Source: Enoplosus armatus (lineage: Eukaryota > Chordata > Actinopteri > Centrarchiformes > Enoplosidae). From it: 64,000 bases of DNA. Shown in pieces: positions 1 through 12,318 of this stretch. The stretch spans positions 26,551,722 to 26,615,721 of the forward strand of contig NC_092183.1 of assembly GCF_043641665.1 (NCBI RefSeq). Direction: 5' to 3'. A model generated the notes under the pieces. That model was not told where the DNA came from and did no database searches. It was given only the letters and a program-made list of their open reading frames with translations. Both the position numbers and the translations under genes were made by a program. Position 1 is the first letter of the stretch. Every line of letters starts with the position of its first letter.

Positions 1-810
1 TTCCTTTGACCAACGCTGGCCAAGACGCCTTCAGCTGTTCCAACGCTGACACATAAAAGTTTCGGCTAATGTATACATGTACATTATGTAAATGCACAAT
101 GCACAGCCTACGAGAGCAATTTCTATTATATTTCCATGTTCCTAAATGAACACAAATCTGCATTTAGAAACCTACTGCATTAACCATTTTCTTTAGCTTT
201 TCAGCCTCTTTTAGGTCATTGTCTTGGTAACCCCCCACCCCCGCAAACTCCACTCGTATCAACTCAGTTTTCAGCTGCACCTGGCAACTTTTTAGCAAAA
301 AAAGTTTAAAAAAACGACTGTGCGCTACCTGCCCAGCACCACACAGCAGGCGGACAAAGTTAGCGACAAGCTGGGGAAGAAAGTCTGGGCAGGTATTTTC
401 CTCAGGAATTGGTGGGGACCAAAACAGAGCTAAAAAGGAGGGTGAGAGCTTTAACTGTTAACGCTGCGTGTAAAATTGGACAATAAGAGAGGAAAAGAAA
501 GCCTTCTCCTTTAATGAATCAAAAGGATTGTTGTGTTTTCAACAGGGGGCGCCATACTCCCCATCTTCAGCTACCGTGGATTTTGTTTCATTTCGTCTTT
601 TCAACTTTTTTCATTGCAAGTATTTTTCGCCCTCTTTTCACGCGGTTGTGTGTGTGTGTGTGTGTTTGTGTGCCTCTGTTCATATCTTTGTGTGTGTGTG
701 TGTTCACATGGGGTGGGGTTGTGTGGCTCTGTTTGACCCTGTGGTCATTAATCTCACTTGCTGTCAGGGTAATGGACACTGATGGACAGGATTGTGTTTG
801 CTCACTCACA

Positions 811-849
<39 letters not shown>

Positions 850-890
850 TAGTACCTCTAGGTGCTGACAGCTTCAAACAGCCCCCCTCA

Positions 891-921
<31 letters not shown>

Positions 922-991
922 ATTCAGTTACTCATTCACAGCAGCTGACGGCCATTCACTGAATGATCCACAAGTTTACTTGCTTCTTGTT

Positions 992-1038
<47 letters not shown>

Positions 1039-1319
1039 CTCTGTGCACGAGTGTTAAGGGTTCTCCAGTCAGCTCTCACTCCCTCTGCTGGTCAGTCGGA
1101 GCACTCAAACCCTTTTCCATTCAAATTGGTCAAACCTGCCCTCGGGCCTTCACCTATTCACTGTCCCACAAGGTTTCTATAATCCCCCAAAACATCTGCA
1201 TGGTACATTTCCAGAGTCACCGCGAGGTTAGCAACACAACCACGCCGCTTTGTCCAGCCTGCCTGCTCGCTTCCTCCACATTTCAAAGCAATTACTCCAT
1301 GTTGATTTAGCTGTCATTG
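1..1319. other. Gene-free, microsatellite-rich stretch
   Basis: No splice-compatible coding exon was found on either strand. The open frames here translate dinucleotide repeats (Cys-Val or Thr-His alternations) and are not genes. The stretch holds short GT tracts near 645 and 690, a CT/CA compound tract at 811-849, a CA tract at 890-917 and a long GT tract at 992-1037, separated by unique sequence. Confidence 0.7.
992..1037. repeat. (GT)n microsatellite
   Basis: Uninterrupted GT dinucleotide run of about 23 units. It is flanked at 811-849 and 890-917 by CT/CA runs of opposite polarity, so the three lie within about 230 bases. Confidence 0.95.
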
Positions 1320-1530
1320 GGGGCATGTGTTGGAGCGTGATTTATAGAGCGACCGCCTGGTGCCAGTTGACTCGCGATAAATTGCACAATATTCTGAAAG
1401 GCTCATTTGCTTAGCGCTACATTAGGGGGCCGATGATTGCTACACAAAGCCATGTAAATGAGTTCTGAGAGGGGCCCCATCACTCAACATGTCATGTAGC
1501 CAATCCCATTATTATTTATGACTGGAGCTG
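1320..1530. promoter_or_regulatory. Candidate conserved non-coding element
   Basis: An island of complex, non-repetitive sequence between microsatellite tracts. It contains AT-rich homeodomain-like cores (for example TTTATAG, GATAAATTG, ATTATTTATGA) in a balanced-GC background and no open coding frame. This texture is typical of vertebrate conserved enhancers in gene deserts. Conservation cannot be seen from one sequence, so the call is inference. Confidence 0.3.
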
Positions 1531-1774
1531 GGCCGTGTTTCCTCAGAGGCCAGGCGAGGCTCATATGTGTGCTGTGACAGCTCCACTCTGCCTGTGTGTG
1601 TGTGTGTGTGTGTGAGAGAGTGTGATATAGGCCATATCTGTGTGCTGAGGAAGGAGCCAGGCTGTCTGTGTTATCTGCTGGACGGTGAAGATTAAAAGAT
1701 GGTGATGATTGTGCATAGGGAGATGGAAAGATGACCAACTAACTTGTTCAGTCTTCCTATTTTTTCTCTCTTGC

Positions 1775-1810
<36 letters not shown>

Positions 1811-2237
1811 AACACACACATAACAAGCCAATAAATCCAGAGACGTCCCCCAAACAAAATCCTTCAGTGCACCGACAATAGAGGAGATCAGTGGAGTTCA
1901 TTGTGCGTATTCACTCTTATCTCCGTCGTGTCAGGGCCGGTGTGAAGAGCAGCCGGGGCCTGGGCCTACAGTATTTGGCCTTTTTTTTTTCACGGTCGCT
2001 CAGACATGTCATAACACCGCTACTTACATTCACTGCTGTCAAACACGTCAGCTCTCCAAACCATAACAAAGATAACAGAGGCTCTGCTCTCAGATCGTGC
2101 ACGCTCGTGTGTGTGTGTGTGTTGACATTACAGCTCAGCTGTTATTTGATCAGAACGGTGATCTAAGTGTCTGCGGTGATTAGGTGTAATCTGCTTTCCA
2201 GGGCTGTGATCTATGGTCTGCAGCTGGACGGGGAGAG

Positions 2238-2286
<49 letters not shown>

Positions 2287-3640
2287 CAGACTGGGTCATG
2301 ACAGGCAGAAATCACACGTACAATTGTTGCTTCTACAAAGACATGCAGATGAGTTGATGCAACATCTGTGAATCATTAGATGTATATCTTCAGTATATGT
2401 ATGTACTATATTTGTATCATCTTGTAGAAATGTTCTGAATCCCATGTTGTCTCTCCCTCCTTCAGTATTCCCTATATAATAAACACTATGCAGCTGTACT
2501 CTATAGTGAGCAGTAAACTGACATTTTCAACACTCATGAATCATTCTAATTTTGCATCATAACTGAGGTGTTGTGTCTCATAATTCATGTTCACATCAAT
2601 CCCTGCATTCCGGGATTTCTAGCAAACAGTGGTGTCCATTCTACGGGCAGTGTGTGATTGTAAAATGATGGGCACTGGTAGCTTATTCCAGTTGACTATG
2701 GCTTTGTAGCATACCTAGATGTCATTGCTTTTATTTTAATATCAATTTCAAAGTTTGAAAATCAGCAGGTCTCCAAAGTGGAGAGGAGGTACCAAAGAGG
2801 TTGTCCAAAAAGGGACCCGGGGCCATGGCTGCACGACACACTTGTGTGCCAGAATTCGACTTTGCTATGCACCCAGGATGCCCCTCCCCACATTTTGACC
2901 TTGAATTAATGTCTGGATGTGGACTACTGAACTACTCAATCGGTAATCCAAATCCAGACATTAAATTTGAGCTACTAGTGACCGACAATTTGTGCGGATT
3001 CTACGTTTTGATAACAAGTGTTGCACAGACAAACGAGTGCGCACGCAAGCAAGAGCCACCATCTGCAGTTGTGAAACTGTTTCCATCAACGGAAACATTA
3101 TCTTGGTAATAATCTCAGAGGAAAGTCGAGACAAATTTCAGCCTCCTCCAAATCAAAGAGGGGATTGAATTTGTCGCCCACACTGATGACTGACAGCAGT
3201 TGGTTTGACGCCATGTCTACCGCTGCGGCTGGAAATTGGAAATACTACGCACGCATGAAGCTGGACAGGTGGCGTATATACATATATACGTTTGCAATGG
3301 ACGTTTTGTTACGCTTTGTGACGCCGTTGGAATCCATTTTAATTGCTGTGGAGCGCGGCTGACTTACACCGTGGACTCAGCGGGCTACAGAAGGAGCAAG
3401 CTGCAGGCTTTTTAGAGCCACCGCACCTTTTGCAGGTTAAGTGTTTGATACTTAAATGTTATTATGAGTGAAGTACTACTTTAACATGTGGGAGAAAAAG
3501 ATTCATTAGAGATAAATATGACAAGTATCTAAACAAAACTCGAGCATTTGCTTTTAAGAGCTTGTGTGTAACTGCAGTTAAAGCATTTTAGCTGTTCTCA
3601 CTTCATCCATTTACTCCACTGTCTTTCTTCCTTCTCCCTC
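1531..3640. other. Intergenic, microsatellites and unique sequence
   Basis: It contains a GT tract near 1592-1613, a CA tract at 1779-1806 and a long GT tract at 2242-2284. A 102-codon open frame at 2801-3109 (+) lacks splice signals and matches no family I recognise. A short hairpin (GTTTCCATCAACGGAAAC) lies near 3078. No gene is supported. Confidence 0.6.
2242..2284. repeat. (GT)n microsatellite
   Basis: Uninterrupted GT run of about 21 units in intergenic DNA. Confidence 0.95.
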
Positions 3641-3699
3641 TCTCTCTCGCTTGCTTGCTCCTCTTATGTCCTTCATTGCCTCTCCCCATCTCCTCCTCC

Positions 3700-3875
3700 T
3701 CCTCCTCTCCACTGGAGCTTTTTGTTTTTTAACGGATGAGTTATTGACTTAAGCAGGGCCAATTAATCAGGGTGTAATGGGGCAGTGGGGAGGCCCAGGG
3801 AAGCCATGCATCATGGGCCAGAGATGAGCTCTGTCAGCCTGCTCATACAGCCCTCCTCAATCACTCCCACATTAA
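3700..3875. promoter_or_regulatory. Candidate conserved non-coding element
   Basis: A complex-sequence block just left of a GGA trinucleotide tract. It carries CCAATTAATCAG and GGGTGTAATGG, which resemble homeodomain-type sites, and GCATCATGGGCC. No coding frame shows splice signals. Regulatory function is inferred from texture only. Confidence 0.28.
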
Positions 3876-3890
3876 CGCCAGGCAGAGATG

Positions 3891-3932
3891 AGGAGGAGGG
3901 AGGAGGAGGAGGAGGAGGAGGAGGAGGAGGGA
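3891..3932. repeat. (GGA)n microsatellite
   Basis: GGA/GAG trinucleotide run with one interruption. It yields poly-Gly, poly-Glu or poly-Ser open frames that should not be annotated as proteins. Confidence 0.95.
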
Positions 3933-4156
3933 GAAATGCGGATTGGGAAGGAGAAACAGGGAGGGGAACAAGAGCAATATAGGAGAGAAAGGGAGTAGAG
4001 AGTGTGCACATATGTTGCATGAGCCTGAGTAAGACACTGACTGAGAATGTGAGAGTTTGTGAGAGACCACACGTAGACTGAAGGCTTCATGTGCCACCCA
4101 TCAACCCTGTTGTCTTTGGCAGCTGTGTGTCTCATCTGATCTTACCATGTGGCCTA

Positions 4157-4160
<4 letters not shown>

Positions 4161-4226
<66 letters not shown>
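4161..4226. repeat. (GT)33 microsatellite
   Basis: Perfect GT run of 33 units, one of the longest in the window. It faces a (CA)26 run 130 bases downstream. Confidence 0.97.
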
Positions 4227-4227
<1 letters not shown>

Positions 4228-4353
4228 CGAGGGTGGTGTTGTTGTGTTGCGTCTGGGTCAGATGAGATCAGACACTTGACTTGACTTTACGCCCAAACAT
4301 AGCATGCCAGAGATCAAAACCATACAAACAACCCAAGATATCTGTTGTTTCCA

Positions 4354-4355
<2 letters not shown>

Positions 4356-4407
<52 letters not shown>
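4356..4407. repeat. (CA)26 microsatellite
   Basis: Perfect CA run of about 26 units. It is the reverse complement of the GT run at 4161-4226, so the pair could fold into a long hairpin in single strands. Confidence 0.97.
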
Positions 4408-4410
<3 letters not shown>

Positions 4411-6086
4411 ATTGGGCTTGATGAAAGCTCTTTTGATGTATGGAGGGTGAAAAATGACTTTTACATGAGTTCCATTCCATTTAAATTAATAAACACAGGG
4501 ACAGATATATAAGTAAAGGCAACAAAATTATGTGAATGAATAAATAGATGAATGCAAAAGGACGTAAAAATATTATGTAATATTATCTTTTTAAGTCTAT
4601 TCATTTCATGCACATGTAGATTTATTTATTCTTTTACTTATCTATTGAAATATTTATTTACGTATACATATTTTCTTCCTTCATATTAATATGCATTCTG
4701 CAATTTCTGAAATATACAATTGTCTGCAAGAAACGTAATTTAAGAAAGAGGCGACTCTTTTATAGAGCTCAAGTTTTCACCGTGACAGCTGAGCTCTGTC
4801 GAGTGAATATGTCAATAATGCTGATCCGACGGCTAAAGTTCAGCCTTTATAGCAAGTAAAGTAAATACATAGTCACCTAATACGGCCACTGAAAAAGAAG
4901 GGGAATCTGGAAGGGGAGGGGCACCAGTAGGAGCCCATGCCCCGATCATGCTCCACCCTCCTACCAGCCGGCCTGCCTGTGCGCAAACGCAGCCCTGCAA
5001 CGGTGGGTTCATGTAAAATTCATAGTCGGCACTGTCGGACACATGTTGTTCCACTCAGCCTGACTGACTTATCTGACTTCCATTGGTAGAGCCTTTACAA
5101 ATATCACAGACATGCGTCAGTCAGTGGGTTTAGGCCCCACCAAGCAGCTGTGTGTCACATCATAATCCCCCCTGTCACGACACAGTTACACTGGAGCAAA
5201 ATATCCACTTAACATGCCGTCCATCACTTTTATCTCCTTCAGCTAGTGCTCGCTTTCTTTTCCGTCTGTCATGATGGAAGCTGAAATATTGCCTCTTAAA
5301 GTATCACTTTTTTTTCCCTGTGAAATCCAGGGCAGGATGTGCCATAGAAACATATCCATTTTTGTCCAAAGGGCCTCCCTGCGTTATTAATGCACACATT
5401 TTTAATATGGCCGGCCCGAGTGAGAGTCGGTGTCCTGACCCCTGACAGTGTTCGTGACATGTTCTGTCCATTCACCTTCAGTGGACCAGTTTCACCTTTT
5501 GAACACGAAAGTTGAAACCAGTTTACGCATTTCATTTCCCCCTAAACCAACTGGTTCTACAGCATCCTGCTTTTGTGATTTATGTGATCAAGGATCAAAA
5601 CTTCACTCTGGGCCCCTGATGAGAATTGGAAGCCTTAGATAGAATACAGATTTTTATAATGACTGCTGCAAAGCCGAAACAGAAGTTCAGCTGAGTAAAA
5701 AGAATATGCAAAACACCCTCATCCTTCCCCTGGAGTGGAGGAAAGCTGGTGTCTGGTGGCGTCTGCAGTGTTTTTGCCTGGGGGGCTGCAATGAGTTGCC
5801 AAGCTCAACTTGAGAGAGAACAGCAACAAGACAAAAAATGAGAGAATTTGAAGAATAAATGACCATCACAAATTCACTTCTCCACCCTGTCCTCTAAGCG
5901 TCTGCTAGCATGCTGTATGTCTGCAGGGTGGATCAGCACACTGTGTCCACCTGCATCCGATGACTGAATACAGGATGTTGGGTCATAGGATGCAGAACAT
6001 AGGACACAAGACATAGGAAATTGAACATTACGTACAACACGAAGGACGTAAAGAGGAGAACATAACATAGAACATAAGGTCCAGGT
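4408..6086. other. Intergenic, no gene seen
   Basis: AT-rich unique DNA. No open frame has credible splice sites or recognisable protein similarity. A locally repetitive run of short motifs (ATAGGA, ACATAG) occurs near 5980-6080. Confidence 0.6.
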
Positions 6087-6483
6087 CAGTGGTTCCCAAC
6101 CTGGGAGTCCCATGCCAAAGCTCCACGGGGGGTTGTTGTGTGTTTATTTTAAGGGTATACGAATGCATTAAGAATTAAGGATTAAATAGATCAAATATTA
6201 TATACATGCATATGTAATATAAGGAAAAATCCTCTGATACGTTGGAATATCCACCGGAAATGTTTTTAACCCTACAATTTTAAACAAATTGCTCGTTTTA
6301 CACAAACTTCCTGCAGGTATTACGTTCACTTTTTAGGTTAATTGTTCAGTTAATAGTTCTGTGCTGGTATTGTTGGGGTTTTTTATGCGATGAATATAAT
6401 GAAATGTATGTGGGTGGGGGTCGTCAGTGTGTATATACACTGGTGAAATAGGGGTCCCTTAAGAAAAAGGTTGGGAACCACTG
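6087..6483. mobile_element. hAT-like MITE, 397 bp
   Basis: Terminal inverted repeats are visible: the left end starts CAGTGGTTCCCAACCT and the right end reads AGGTTGGGAACCACTG. The eight bases outside each end (gtccaggt and atctgggt) match at five positions, and all differences are transitions, as expected of an aged 8-bp target duplication. CAGTGGTTC-type ends with 8-bp duplications are known for hAT/Charlie-derived MITEs. There is no transposase, so it is non-autonomous. Confidence 0.75.
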
Positions 6484-6826
6484 ATCTGGGTTGTAGTGCA
6501 CTGAAATTAGATTGGAGGAATCGGGACCCGACACACAAATGCAAAAGACAATTAAATTTACCCAGTGAGGTATGAATGAAAAAGGTGAAACGCCTCTAAT
6601 TCATCTCAGAAATCGCTGTGCACGACACACACCCGCCCACACACATGCTCATACAGCCGTCTCAAAACAGAAGGCACCTCAGTACGCTGACAATGAAGAT
6701 TACCTTAACTGATTTACTATGTGAGATCAGTGCTGTCTTCTTATTGACACACACACACACCACGTACCGCTGCAACACGTCATGCTGGTTTGTGCGTGTG
6801 TGGAGGCACTGCCAGTAGCCGATGCT

Positions 6827-6832
<6 letters not shown>

Positions 6833-6865
<33 letters not shown>
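6833..6865. repeat. (GT)n microsatellite
   Basis: GT run of about 16 units. The Thr-His rich minus-strand frame across it is an artefact of the repeat. Confidence 0.93.
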
Positions 6866-6867
<2 letters not shown>

Positions 6868-8205
6868 TCGTGGTGCACATTGGCAGGAAGCAGAGCTGAG
6901 AGAGTTGATTGTGCCCTCGGATAGGGACTGAGTGACATGAGGAGAATGGCGATGGTTGGATTTTCGAGGGATGGGGGTTGTTGTTATGGCGCCCAAGGGC
7001 AGACTGAAAGACATGTTTTGACATGTGGCCCTTAACTCCCATAATCCAGCTTGATCTGACCGCTTTGCAAAGCCAAAGACTTACTGTACGTGTCAATTTA
7101 CCAGGACAAGCGTAAACAGAGCAAGAAAGAAAGGTTTTTTTCACCCACAGTAGTAGTTAGCAAGATCACCTGGCTACTCCAACTATTCCACTAATCGGTG
7201 AATACATGTTTAAGGGGCAACACAGGAAGAAGGCGCTCTGCTAGTTCCTGAGTTCCTGGCATTGGCACATAATGGGAATACTAGTCAGGTGGAACAGTCA
7301 CCTTCAACATGCGAACCTCCTTCGAGAACGCCGAGGAAATGAAACAAACAGCAGTTAAGATTGGTGAAGAAGCAACCCAAGCCTTCCACAGGCCTGACCC
7401 TTTTCCTCGGTGTTCTTCTCTACAAGAAATGGCCCTCGGCATTTTGCGACTTAGAGCTTCGAGATTCATTGGTTAGCTAGCTAGGTAGTGACACGCCCGC
7501 TCCCGACGCCATGCCCCGCCTGCCGGTCCTGTTTCACATGGGAACACATTCGACACTTCTCAAAATGCTGTTTCAGGGAGTTGTTGTTGACTTTTATTCT
7601 TATTATTACTATTATTCTTGGAATAGGATGCATCTCTAAACTACAGGCCTGCGTTTCATTTATTCAGATGGCCGCTGTGGTTTGTAGCGGCAGCGATTTT
7701 CGTCTAGAATTACTGTCAATACAGCTCCGTCAGCTATTCTGCGTAAATTGTATCTGACGTCTAAACTCTTTACAGCATCTTAAGTGGCGGCATTCTCTCA
7801 AGACGGCTTTCCTCCGAGAAAGGAAGTATAAAAGTAACTGTTTCTCATTTCGCAGGAGGGGGAGCAGGGCCTCAGTCAGGGCCCTTGGGTGCCTCTAGCC
7901 CTAAATTTGAGAACCAGTCGAGTACACCAGAACCAGGATCGAGCAGCAGCATTTGGCTAATGGCTGAGAACATACAACAACAACAAAAAAGACCCACTCT
8001 GTCGCTATATTTCTGCTAGTGCCCCACACACACATACATATACACACACTTATCTACCCCCCCATCCTCCCACCCTTCCCCTCTCTCTCTCTCTCTCTCT
8101 CTCTGTTGGTGCTTTATGGGTAATGTCGAGTGACACATTTAAGCGGGGGCTGTCAACCCTGTGTATGTACCGCTGAATGGCAGAGCCACTGAACGCTGGC
8201 GACAG

Positions 8206-8206
<1 letters not shown>

Positions 8207-8236
<30 letters not shown>
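8207..8236. repeat. (CA)n microsatellite
   Basis: CA run of about 15 units about 100 bases downstream of a CT run (8081-8104). Confidence 0.93.
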
Positions 8237-8240
<4 letters not shown>

Positions 8241-8665
8241 ACATACATATCCTACCCTCCATTACTGTGTCACCCAAATACTGCAGAGGCCTCAGTCCAA
8301 TTTGTACTCTGAAAGCATCACACACACTCGCACACCATCCATAAGAAGTAAGCACATACTGTCAAACACACACATTCAGACATGCCGCGTCGACCTTGGC
8401 TGTTACATGTTCGTGTCTTTCTTTCTCTTAGCGCTCAGATCTTCTGTCCTCTCTCTCTGTCGGCCGTGCGTCCAGCGTGCCAGAAGTGAAGAGAAGAAGA
8501 AGGAACGGCAGAACAAAAAAAAACAATCTGGAACATGATGCTCGGCGCTGTCAGAAATCTCCTCTTCTTCGCTGACATTTGGATTTACACATCTCATTTT
8601 CCTGAGTGACAAAGTACATAAACACACGCTTCAAGTCGAGGAGCTTGGCAAGCCGCTCCCCTCCA

Positions 8666-8696
<31 letters not shown>

Positions 8697-11600
8697 CATA
8701 CATACAGCCCTCGCTTTGGCTTTTTGGATGAATTTAAGGAAGGGGAGGGGGATATGACAACTAGTCTTTGATCCATGGAGCTCTCTCTTACTCTCTGCGC
8801 TGGTGATGAGCGATGAGTCAAGTCAGATGGGGGATTTTTTTTTTCATTTGGAGCATTACAGACAGTGGTAATGGGGGGGGTTAGCCGCAGGCTGCCTTTG
8901 TCCTACATAGGACTTCTCCAAGACTCCCTCTAAATATGTGTGCAGCGCAGGAAGTGGCTCGGGCTGAGCAACAGCCAACCGGTGTCCTTCATCTGCATCC
9001 CGTCTCCTCCTCCCCGTCTGCAGCGCCGACAGCTTGAATGATGAGGTGACACACACCTGTCAGCGCTGAGCCTGACACACCCTGACAGACACACAAACAA
9101 GAGCGAGTTCACACACATGTGCAAATACAAACGGTTGCACAGACACAAACACAAATATAACCTTATCTAAACACACACACACACACACACATTATGACCA
9201 GATTTCTAAACACACAGCTGTCCTGACCTGTACATGTCTGCAAGTGGGCGTACAACAAGCATGTGTGTGTGTTTACATTGGAAGCAGTCGCAGTTGGAGT
9301 GTACCTGAGAGCACAGCTTCATCTTTATTTGCCTGCTGGATTATTCAGGTTGTGTTTGACGCGTTGCCTATAAATCAGTCACGACTGTCTAGCGAACACC
9401 CCGACAGCCACGAAATCACCTGCAAGTCTATTTACACATGCCAGGAATTTGACTCGCTGCTGAAGCTGTATACAAAGTACATAATAAAGCTGTCAAAGTT
9501 ATAAACAGGGCGGCAGAGCTCTGAACAAGACTTGGCACAGTAAAGTTTGTGTAGTGTCAGAAGAGTTCGACTGATATAATGGTTAGCTCAAATGTCGGGC
9601 CAATGTTTTTATGAAAACAGGATATCAGCCGGTCTGATATAATAAATGTTCCCTCTCTTCTTACTCGACAGGCCTGACAGTCGTCTGGATTTAAAGGGTC
9701 AGTGCACCAAAATTCCAAACCGTATATATCCTCACACTTTCCTTAAGCGCCACGCAGAAGTTTAATTTTTTTTCCGCAGCACAGTGGAAATGAACATAAT
9801 TTCATTTGTGCTAGTCGCACACATTGAAAGATTATATTCAAAATATTCAACAGGAAGATCTATGTTGTAGTATGTGGATTTTGTGTACGTGAGAAATGCC
9901 CGGATGTATGCTAGATTAGCAAGAATTTTGTGAATATGTGACGTGAGCTTACTGGATATACTCAACGGGCCCAAGATGCACAAACTCTGCAATGGCGCTA
10001 AAATAAATGTACAAATAGAAACAAACAGAAGCTACGCAGGACATTAAGGCACAGTCAAGAGGAACAAAGCGGGAGCTCACATAATGCACTATAAAGAAAT
10101 ATTCAACACTAAAATATTTAATCGTTTTAATTTGCCATAAAATGATACTGGGCAATATTATATTTGATTGATCTACATTTGTCATTCAACAGTAGCTTAG
10201 GCCGGTCGCATGATCGATACGGTCATGTGATGCAGAAGATGCATTGGCAGGTGGGAAGGCTCAAATGAAAGATGCAGCTGAGTTGCATTATGGGAAATGT
10301 AGGACCCAGCATTTTTTTTATCCCAAATTGGCCTTCAAAAGCCAAAAACCATTATCAGTGTCAACCTCCTTCATCAAACTGCAGCAGACATCTGTACAGC
10401 AGTAAATGCACTACAAATACAAGCAGTTGTATGAAAGAAAAATGATATTATGTTTAGCCCATTTTACATGTCAATATTAAATGTCACACAGGTTTTTCGC
10501 AGTTCTGACCAGCGCCAAGTCCCACCTGCCACGCACACACACACACACACACACAAATGCAAGGTAATGCTTAACATGCGCAGATGGGCTCTTTCTGTAT
10601 ACCTATTTTCTATAGTCAACCTCATGATTAATGTAGCAAGAAATATTTACCATTTAATTCTACTTGCAAACTCAAGTAGCCTGCTACTTCTGGTCAGAGG
10701 TGGAGCTGATTCCATTTTCTACTTGAAATGAGAACACATAGGTTGTTTTTCTTTTCATTTTAGAAGCACGTGTTGTGTGTTACAGTGAGGCGATGAAACA
10801 GTTTGAATGTGAGGAGTTTGTGGAACGAGGTCACCCATCCCTTCCTTCAGTCTTCACTGTTATATGAAGAGCATTCTGACAGTTTGAAGGATACGGCTGC
10901 TGATATTTCTTAATTTTTTTGTTTTGGTCAACAAATCCCATGAAAAGACCAAAAGCAACAACGCACTGGTCCCACTAACGAGTGTTGTCTCTGTATCATC
11001 TTATTCCTCTGTGCCAGAGCGCCATTGTCGGTCCAAGGCTAAACTGCCATGAACACACAAAATGTAATTTTGTATTAATGTAATACAATGTCCTGCCGCA
11101 GCAAATATACTAGAGCACCAAATGTGTGTTAATCCGCAGTTGAAAATAGTCCCTAATAAATACACTTTTTACTCCTGTTTGAATGAACGTTTGTCAAGAA
11201 CTACAGTGCCCGGCTGGTTTAGCAAATTACTGAGCCTTTATTAAAAATGAAAGTATACATTTATGACCTGCCTTCAAGGATTTATATCTTCAGTAGGAAC
11301 CAGTGGGCTTGGAGTGGAGTGCCACAGACAGGGAAAGTCGGTTAGAAAGTACTGAGAGATGGACTCCCTGACTCACGACAGAAACACTCTCGCTTCTCGC
11401 CAGCTGGTGCCAATCCAGGCTGCAATAAATAAAATGCAAAACAGATTCAATAAAACCTGCATCAAAGAAAGGTCATTATTTGACGGCACACATTTTAGGA
11501 GTTTGTCATCTTCAGCAAACACTGCCGTACCTCCTTCAAAGACTGCCCCGGTGCAGCTCTGCTGTCCATAATAAGTAGCACATATTTAAACTGTGCGGCC

Positions 11601-11829
11601 GTTGTCCACTGATTACATTTGCTTTGGGTTTTGCAACCCCAGTTACATGTAGACACAATACAAAGTAACGGAGGTTATTTCAGCGCCAGGAGAGAAGCTT
11701 AAATAATGAGCTTTTCAAAGAAAGTATTACCATCCAGTGTGACTTTTATGGTCTTATTGTACTACATGCTGTAGATCCCTGCGCAGACATGAACCAACCC
11801 CTCCAACACACACACACACAATGTTCAGT

Positions 11830-11990
11830 GATCGACTATGTGTGCGAGTGTGGTGTGACAGAATGCCTTAATTATGGATTAATTGTGTCATTAGCAGGTT
11901 TCTGCTGTTGCCACCACATTGGGCCTGTCAAGGTTAATTACTGGAACATGTTTATTTGCTGTCAGCCGCTGCCGCAAGCTGTCACTTGCA
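11830..11990. promoter_or_regulatory. Candidate conserved non-coding element
   Basis: A complex-sequence block with tightly packed homeodomain-type cores, including TTAATTATGGATTAATTG followed by TCATTAGC and GGTTAATTAC. No coding frame in it has splice signals. Enhancer function is inferred from motif density only. Confidence 0.35.
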
Positions 11991-12318
11991 TGGAAACACA
12001 GACAAACACACAAAAGCTGTTCACTCAAACAATTCACAGGGCACCTCGTGTCCCTCAAGCCCTCAACATATTTCTCTGCTCTTTTGTTTCTGCTGCGGCA
12101 CACTTTGTACAGTCCTCAGTCAGCCGCCTGAAATACAAACACACCGTGGCCCTGCAGCTTCCCTCTAAACTGAAGTCACGAGTGCAGCTGCACTAGGACC
12201 CTCCTTCAAAATGATGTTATTTAAAAAAAAAAGGCTTTTAATTAGCCCAGTCTTCTTAAAACATAGTTGGACCGAAGCGGTTTGCACCACTGTCACTACA
12301 CATTTCAGGCCTGTACTA

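Larger units (their letters stand above)
6484..12318. other. Intergenic, microsatellite-rich, no gene seen
   Basis: It holds GT at 6833-6865, CT near 8081-8104, CA near 8207-8236, CA near 8666-8690, CA near 9172-9192 and CA near 10532-10554. Open frames on both strands are short, low in complexity or unsupported by splice sites. The block at 11830-11990 is listed separately as a candidate regulatory element. Confidence 0.6.

Noticed and set aside
514..1310. Several 60-115 codon frames with Cys-Val or Thr-His repeats
   Set aside because: They are translations of GT/CA microsatellites, with no splice signals or protein family.
2801..3109. 102-codon plus-strand frame
   Set aside because: It has no promoter, splice or family evidence, and a short hairpin near 3078 suggests it may overlap a repeat.
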